A DNA stretch of 38,040 bases from Streptomyces soli (GTDB lineage: Bacteria; Actinomycetota; Actinomycetes; Streptomycetales; Streptomycetaceae): the NCBI RefSeq assembly GCF_003999195.1, contig NZ_RJVR01000298.1, positions 1-38,040 of the forward strand, read 5' to 3'. Numbering within the stretch: position 1 is the first letter of the stretch; every line of letters starts with the position of its first letter. The translations under genes and the position numbers were made by a program. The notes below the pieces were generated by a model, which saw only the letters and a list, made by a program, of their open reading frames with translations, had not been told where the DNA came from and did not search any database. Shown here in pieces: positions 34,224-38,040 of this stretch.

Positions 34224-36617
34224 TCACGGGGGCGGAGCGGCCTGCTGGTCACCCGTGAAGCCGGCGGTCATCCCGACGAATCCGACGAGGGAGACGAGGG
34301 CCAGCAGCAGGGCTATCGAGTTCTGGACGGCGGTGTGCCCGCTCAGCCTGACCATGAAGGCGTCGGGGGAGGGATCGGCGGATGAATCGGGCCATACGCC
34401 CTCGTCGTCGGCCGATGCGGCCACAGCGGCGGAGTACCCGGAGATCCTCCTCGGCAGATCGGCGATCCGGCGGAAGGAGGAGTCGGTGAAGCTGGGCCAT
34501 TCGGGCTCGGTGGCCCCGCGTACGTGGCGCTGTCGGCACACGTGCGTGTCGTTGTTCTCCAGCGTCCAGAGGAACGGCGGGCAGAAGGTGAGCATGAACC
34601 CGGCTAGCAGAGTCCCCACGGCGGCCCACCGCTCGGTCGCCGACGCCGTGACATGGGTGAGGACCGTCTGCGGAAGCCAGCCGAGCGACAGCCAGAGGAT
34701 CGACAGCAGGTAGGCGTCCTGCGCCACGCTCTTGGCCGGGGGATAGTCCGTCCAGTAAGCGCGACCACCGGCCACATACGCCGCCGCGGTGGTGGACACC
34801 AGGAGGACGAAGACCACGAAGGCACACACCGCCCACGCGAGCAGCGAGTAGCCGAGATGGGCGCGTGCGCCGCCCGGCCGGACCAGGCCTGTCAGGGACC
34901 AGTATCCGGTGAGCCCCACGGCGGCGGTGACGGCCGCTACGGCGAAGCGGGAACTCGGCTGCAGCCTTCCGACGTGCAGCCAGACGCCGTTGCCCAGCAT
35001 GCCCTCCATGGCGAAGAGCGCGAGCATGACGGCCTGGGCCACCGCCGGCACGTTGACAGCGCCATCACGCGCGATGGCCGTGGCCGCCGCGCCGCCGACG
35101 GCCACGCCGCCGCCGGCGCACACCCAGGCCGGTGCCTGCGCGACCGTCGGCACGAGCTTGGGCTCCGGGGCCCGGGGATGCGGCTTGGACGCGGTGGTCC
35201 GAGCCCGGGCGGTCAGGAGCGCGACCAGAACCGCGACGCTTCCGGAACCGAGCAGGACGACCCATGGCAGCCCGGTGACCCCTGCCTGCCAACCCAGCCC
35301 CGGGGCCAGGGATATGGAGAGCACGAGCATCGCGGAGAAGGCCGAGGCGCTGTAACTGGCGAGCCTGACCCACACCCGCGACGCGGTGTCGCGCTGCTCG
35401 GGGGTGGGCTGGTCTCCGGGTTGCCGGTGCGGATCGCCCTCGATCCGCATCAGCTCGGTGAAGTCCTTCTTGAAGTACTGGAAGAAGACGCCGCCCAGCA
35501 CCGCCCCCACGACCGTGAGGATGAAGCCTCCGGTGATGTACTCGTCCCCCGCCCGCTCACTGAGCCAGGCGGCGAACATGGAGCACAGCAGCAGGCACGC
35601 GGAGATGCCGGCCGCAGTCCCGTACTCACCCGTGAGCGGCGACTGCCGGGGCATACGCGTCACGTTCGCCCGGAGCCAGCGCAGCGCGACGGCCCCGGCG
35701 GTCGCGGGGAACGCCGCCGCCACGGCAAGCCAGAGGGTGTCCGAATGCGTGGTGGAGACGTACGCCGTCGTGGAGCCGAAGAGGGCGCACACGCCCAGGG
35801 TTTCCACGGCGGACAAGTGACTGCCGGCGGTTCTCGTCGCGGTCAGGCCCACCCCGGACAGCGTGGCGCTGACGATGGCGGCGTAGGTCAGAGCCTCCAT
35901 ACGGGGATGGGCGAGGGCGAAGACCACGGTGAAGACGGTGAGTAAGGCGGCCACCACGAGCGTGTTGAGGTACGCCAGGTTCGCCCCGCCCCTGACGAAG
36001 AACAGACCGGCGACAACCATGGCCCCGGCGATGGCCAGCACCGCCAGTGAGACCCTCCCGCCGGCCGTCGCGCCCGTGCCGTCCAGCACCCCCAGATACG
36101 CATAACCGGCCATGCACGCCAGCACCACGCAGGCCCACGACGAGGTCAGCGCCCGTCTGACGGCCCCGGCGTCGGCGTTCCGGAGGTGTACGACGAGGTC
36201 CGCGGCCAGCGCCGCGAAGACCGCGCTCGCGGAAACCAGGAACCCCGCGTGCCACTTCCCGGCCGCGTCGAAGTAATGCGGCCTGGGATTAGTCCAGTTG
36301 AGCCCCGGATGATCGTCGAGATACCAGGTAAGGATCACGGAGGACCCGAGTACGGCCCCCAGGGCGGCCGCAACGGCAACGGCTCGGAGCCGGTGCGCCG
36401 GAGGTTGCGGGGCCGTCGCCCGAAGCCGGCCGGTCAGGACGCGCAGGCAGAGCGCCAGGAGCGGGAGCAGCAAGCCGTCCCCCCACGTGGCGCTCCGGAA
36501 GACGAAGAGGCCGTGGAGGTCCGCCGGGTAACTTCCGTACCTCCAGAAGAACCAGAGTGCGCCGTACCCCAGGGCGAGGATCGCCAAAGGCCATGCAGCG
36601 AGCCGTATTTTGGCCAT
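34224..36617 (-). CDS. Large multi-pass membrane protein of unknown function (797 aa)
   Basis: ATG 36617 has GGAGG 6 nt upstream. The product contains some 18-20 hydrophobic segments and almost no recognisable soluble domain. Notable stretches are RSATWGDGLLLPLLALCL near the start and LNWTNPRPHYFDAAGKWHAGF (Trp/His-rich loop near residue 110). A cytoplasmic-like basic loop with ELMRIEGDPHRQPGDQPT is near residue 395. The loop TLENNDTHVCRQRHVRG near 695 has His/Cys residues, and a hydrophilic acidic stretch (SADDEGVWPDSSADPSPD) precedes the final helix. No transporter, glycosyltransferase or kinase signature is visible. It is in the same direction as the RraB-like gene (91 bp upstream). Its sequence composition resembles its neighbours, so recent foreign origin is not obvious. 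Confidence 0.8.
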   Translation of the reverse strand: MAKIRLAAWPLAILALGYGALWFFWRYGSYPADLHGLFVFRSATWGDGLLLPLLALCLRVLTGRLRATAPQPPAHRLRAVAVAAALGAVLGSSVILTWYLDDHPGLNWTNPRPHYFDAAGKWHAGFLVSASAVFAALAADLVVHLRNADAGAVRRALTSSWACVVLACMAGYAYLGVLDGTGATAGGRVSLAVLAIAGAMVVAGLFFVRGGANLAYLNTLVVAALLTVFTVVFALAHPRMEALTYAAIVSATLSGVGLTATRTAGSHLSAVETLGVCALFGSTTAYVSTTHSDTLWLAVAAAFPATAGAVALRWLRANVTRMPRQSPLTGEYGTAAGISACLLLCSMFAAWLSERAGDEYITGGFILTVVGAVLGGVFFQYFKKDFTELMRIEGDPHRQPGDQPTPEQRDTASRVWVRLASYSASAFSAMLVLSISLAPGLGWQAGVTGLPWVVLLGSGSVAVLVALLTARARTTASKPHPRAPEPKLVPTVAQAPAWVCAGGGVAVGGAAATAIARDGAVNVPAVAQAVMLALFAMEGMLGNGVWLHVGRLQPSSRFAVAAVTAAVGLTGYWSLTGLVRPGGARAHLGYSLLAWAVCAFVVFVLLVSTTAAAYVAGGRAYWTDYPPAKSVAQDAYLLSILWLSLGWLPQTVLTHVTASATERWAAVGTLLAGFMLTFCPPFLWTLENNDTHVCRQRHVRGATEPEWPSFTDSSFRRIADLPRRISGYSAAVAASADDEGVWPDSSADPSPDAFMVRLSGHTAVQNSIALLLALVSLVGFVGMTAGFTGDQQAAPPP

Positions 36618-36708
36618 CACAAGCCTCCGGTGTCCCACCGTCGGCTGCGCCTTCGGCGGGTACGTTCTACCGCCTTTCCCGGCGGTTCACACCGATGCGC
36701 TGCGCTTG

Positions 36709-37026
36709 CTACTCCGCTTCGCGCCAGCCGTCGTACTCCTCCGCGAGCGCGGCCAGGGCTGCCGGGTCCAGTTCGTCGGCCTCGTCCTCGATGATGACGA
36801 GCCACTGGGCGTCGTCGGCGTCGTCCTCGCCGGCCAGGGCGTCGCGGAGGAGGCGGGGGTGGTGGGGGAGGGCGAAGCGGGTGGCGGCTTCGGTGGCGGC
36901 TTCTTCGGCGGAGTCGCGGTCGGGGAGGACAAGGAGGTGGCGTAGGTCGTTCACCGGGACATTGTGGCCGAGGTGTCGGAGGGTCGTGCGATGCTGGTCG
37001 GCGATGGCCAGGAACAGTGCGAACAC
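36709..37026 (-). CDS. Small acidic protein, RraB-like (RNase E inhibitor fold), overlapping holA start
   Basis: This 105-aa frame starts at GTG 37026, reading FALFLAIADQHRTTLRHLGHNVP (broken by several residues typical of short regulators), then LRHLLVLPDRDSAEEA, QWLVIIEDEADELDP and the end LAEEYDGWREAE. The YDGW end and the alternating arrangement resemble the RraB/DUF695-type family, whose E. coli member binds and inhibits RNase E. The match is weak and made by eye. No ribosome site or clear -10 box lies before GTG 37026; a shorter GTG at 36954 is possible. The start overlaps the divergent holA gene by 23 bp if both starts are right. It is followed by the 797-aa membrane gene on the same strand. 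Confidence 0.6.
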   Translation of the reverse strand: MFALFLAIADQHRTTLRHLGHNVPVNDLRHLLVLPDRDSAEEAATEAATRFALPHHPRLLRDALAGEDDADDAQWLVIIEDEADELDPAALAALAEEYDGWREAE

Positions 37027-37996
37027 GGCGGCGGACGACCCGCTCGCGCCCCTCACGCTTGCGGTGGGGCAGGAGGATCTGCTGCTCGAACGGGCAGTGC
37101 AGCAGGTGGTGGCGGCCGCGCGGGCCGCCGACGCGGACACGGATGTGCGGGATCTGGCGCCGGAGGCCCTGCAGCCGGGGACGCTGGCGGAGCTGACGAG
37201 CCCGTCGCTGTTCGCGGAGCGGAAGGTCGTCGTCGTACGGAATGCGCATGATCTGTCGGCGGAGACGGTCAAGGACGTGAAGGCGTACCTCGACGCGCCG
37301 GTCGAGGAGATCACGCTGGTGCTGCTGCACGCGGGCGGCGCCAAGGGGAAGGGCTTGCTCGACGCGGCGCGCAAGGCCGGGGCGCGGGAGGTGGCCTGCC
37401 CGAAGATGACGAAGCCGGCGGACCGGCTGGCCTTTGTGCGGGGGGAGTTCAGGGCGCTGGGGCGGTCGGCGACGCCGGAGGCGTGCCAGGCGCTGGTGGA
37501 CTCGATCGGCAGTGATCTACGGGAGCTGGCGAGTGCCTGCGCCCAGTTGGCGGCAGACGTCGATGGCACGGTCGACGTGGCGGTCGTCGCCCGCTACTAC
37601 ACCGGGCGGGCCGAGGCGACCGGCTTCGAGGTGGCCGACCTGGCGGTGACCGGGCGGACGGCGGAGGCGCTGGAGCGGCTGCGCTGGGCGCTGGCGGTAG
37701 GGCAGCCGCTGCCGGGGATCACCTTCGCGCTGGCGTCGGGCGTGCGGTCCATCGGCAAGCTCGCGAGCGCCCCGCGCGGCGCCAGGCCGGGCGACCTGGC
37801 CCGCGAGCTGGGCATGCCGCCCTGGAAGATCGACCGCGTACGCCAGCAGATGCGCGGCTGGACCGGCGACGGCGTCTCCGCCGCCCTCCGCGCCGTCGCC
37901 GAGGCCGACGCCGCCGTCAAGGGCGGCGGTGCCGACCCCGCGTACGCCCTCGAGAAGGCCGTCGTGGCCATCGCCCGGGCCGCCCGCCAGCGCTAA
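37004..37996 (+). CDS. holA: DNA polymerase III delta subunit
   Basis: This 330-aa protein is the delta subunit of the clamp loader, which opens the beta sliding clamp at primers. Recognisable regions are PLTLAVGQEDLLLERAV at the N-terminus, SPSLFAERKVVVVRNAHDL (clamp-binding region), ALVDSIGSDLRELASACAQL, and the C-terminal FALASGVRSIGKLAS, with LARELGMPPWKIDRVRQQ. Length is usual for the family. ATG 37004 is chosen because homologues begin a few residues before DPLAPLTLAVGQE; its ribosome site is not obvious, as GGAGGG (36978-36983) is better placed for another frame. The divergent RraB-like gene begins inside the first codons. Confidence 0.93.
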   Translation: MARNSANTAADDPLAPLTLAVGQEDLLLERAVQQVVAAARAADADTDVRDLAPEALQPGTLAELTSPSLFAERKVVVVRNAHDLSAETVKDVKAYLDAPVEEITLVLLHAGGAKGKGLLDAARKAGAREVACPKMTKPADRLAFVRGEFRALGRSATPEACQALVDSIGSDLRELASACAQLAADVDGTVDVAVVARYYTGRAEATGFEVADLAVTGRTAEALERLRWALAVGQPLPGITFALASGVRSIGKLASAPRGARPGDLARELGMPPWKIDRVRQQMRGWTGDGVSAALRAVAEADAAVKGGGADPAYALEKAVVAIARAARQR

Positions 37997-38003
37997 CCGC
38001 TGC

Positions 38004-38034
38004 GCGGCGCCCGGCCGCTGGTGGCCGGTGCCGC
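38004..38034 (+). terminator. Possible hairpin after holA
   Basis: GCGGCGCCCGGCC pairs with GGCCGGTGCCGC with one bulged base, starting 7 nt after the stop codon. No T run is visible before the window ends. Confidence 0.35.
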
Positions 38035-38040
38035 CGTGCC

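Overview
The window looks like Streptomyces chromosome, or a very close relative. GC content is very high, GTG starts are common, and promoters have TANNNT -10 boxes directly in front of start codons. The conserved order also fits a Streptomyces core locus: proB, proA, nadD, LCP protein, rsfS, leuS, degV, comEA, comEC, holA. No phage, insertion sequence, CRISPR array or secondary-metabolite cluster is visible.

Layout. 1-1367 (-) is the open 5' part of a multi-pass GT-C-like membrane protein. 1613-4697 (+) holds proB, a small conserved protein and proA (proline synthesis). 4762-6470 holds two single-pass membrane proteins that share a cytoplasmic N-terminal motif, followed by a convergent M48 metalloprotease whose 3' end overlaps the second of them by 74 nt. 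7566-11181 (+) holds a 53-aa membrane protein, nadD, an atypical LytR-CpsA-Psr protein, rsfS and a histidine phosphatase that appears to start at CTG. 11256-15492 is bracketed by two identical tRNA-Ala(GGC) genes enclosing a divergent regulator/MFS pair and a GT87 membrane glycosyltransferase. Just after the second tRNA lies a WYL-regulator pseudogene without its DNA-binding domain and with a nonsense codon.

16354-19025 (-) is a coupled two-gene redox module: a four-histidine cytochrome b-like membrane protein, and a NuoF-like flavin/Fe-S protein fused to a ferredoxin. Next come a secreted sedolisin protease (19248-21215), then leuS preceded by a 12-codon leader ORF with three Leu codons and a terminator (a candidate attenuator), a membrane/coiled-coil protein, an array of 21-bp repeats, degV, comEA-comEC, a methyltransferase, a Tat-exported 5'-nucleotidase, an amino acid permease, a half-length PPOX remnant, a 797-aa membrane protein of unknown function, an RraB-like small protein and holA.

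How the genes relate. Most are housekeeping: proline synthesis, NAD synthesis, ribosome silencing, tRNA charging and DNA replication. The LCP protein, GT-C proteins and paired membrane proteins suggest cell-envelope work. Ten starts in this window appear leaderless. The most novel-looking items are the leuS leader, the NuoF-like/cytochrome b module, the two-helical-turn repeat array before degV, and the island between the twin tRNAs.
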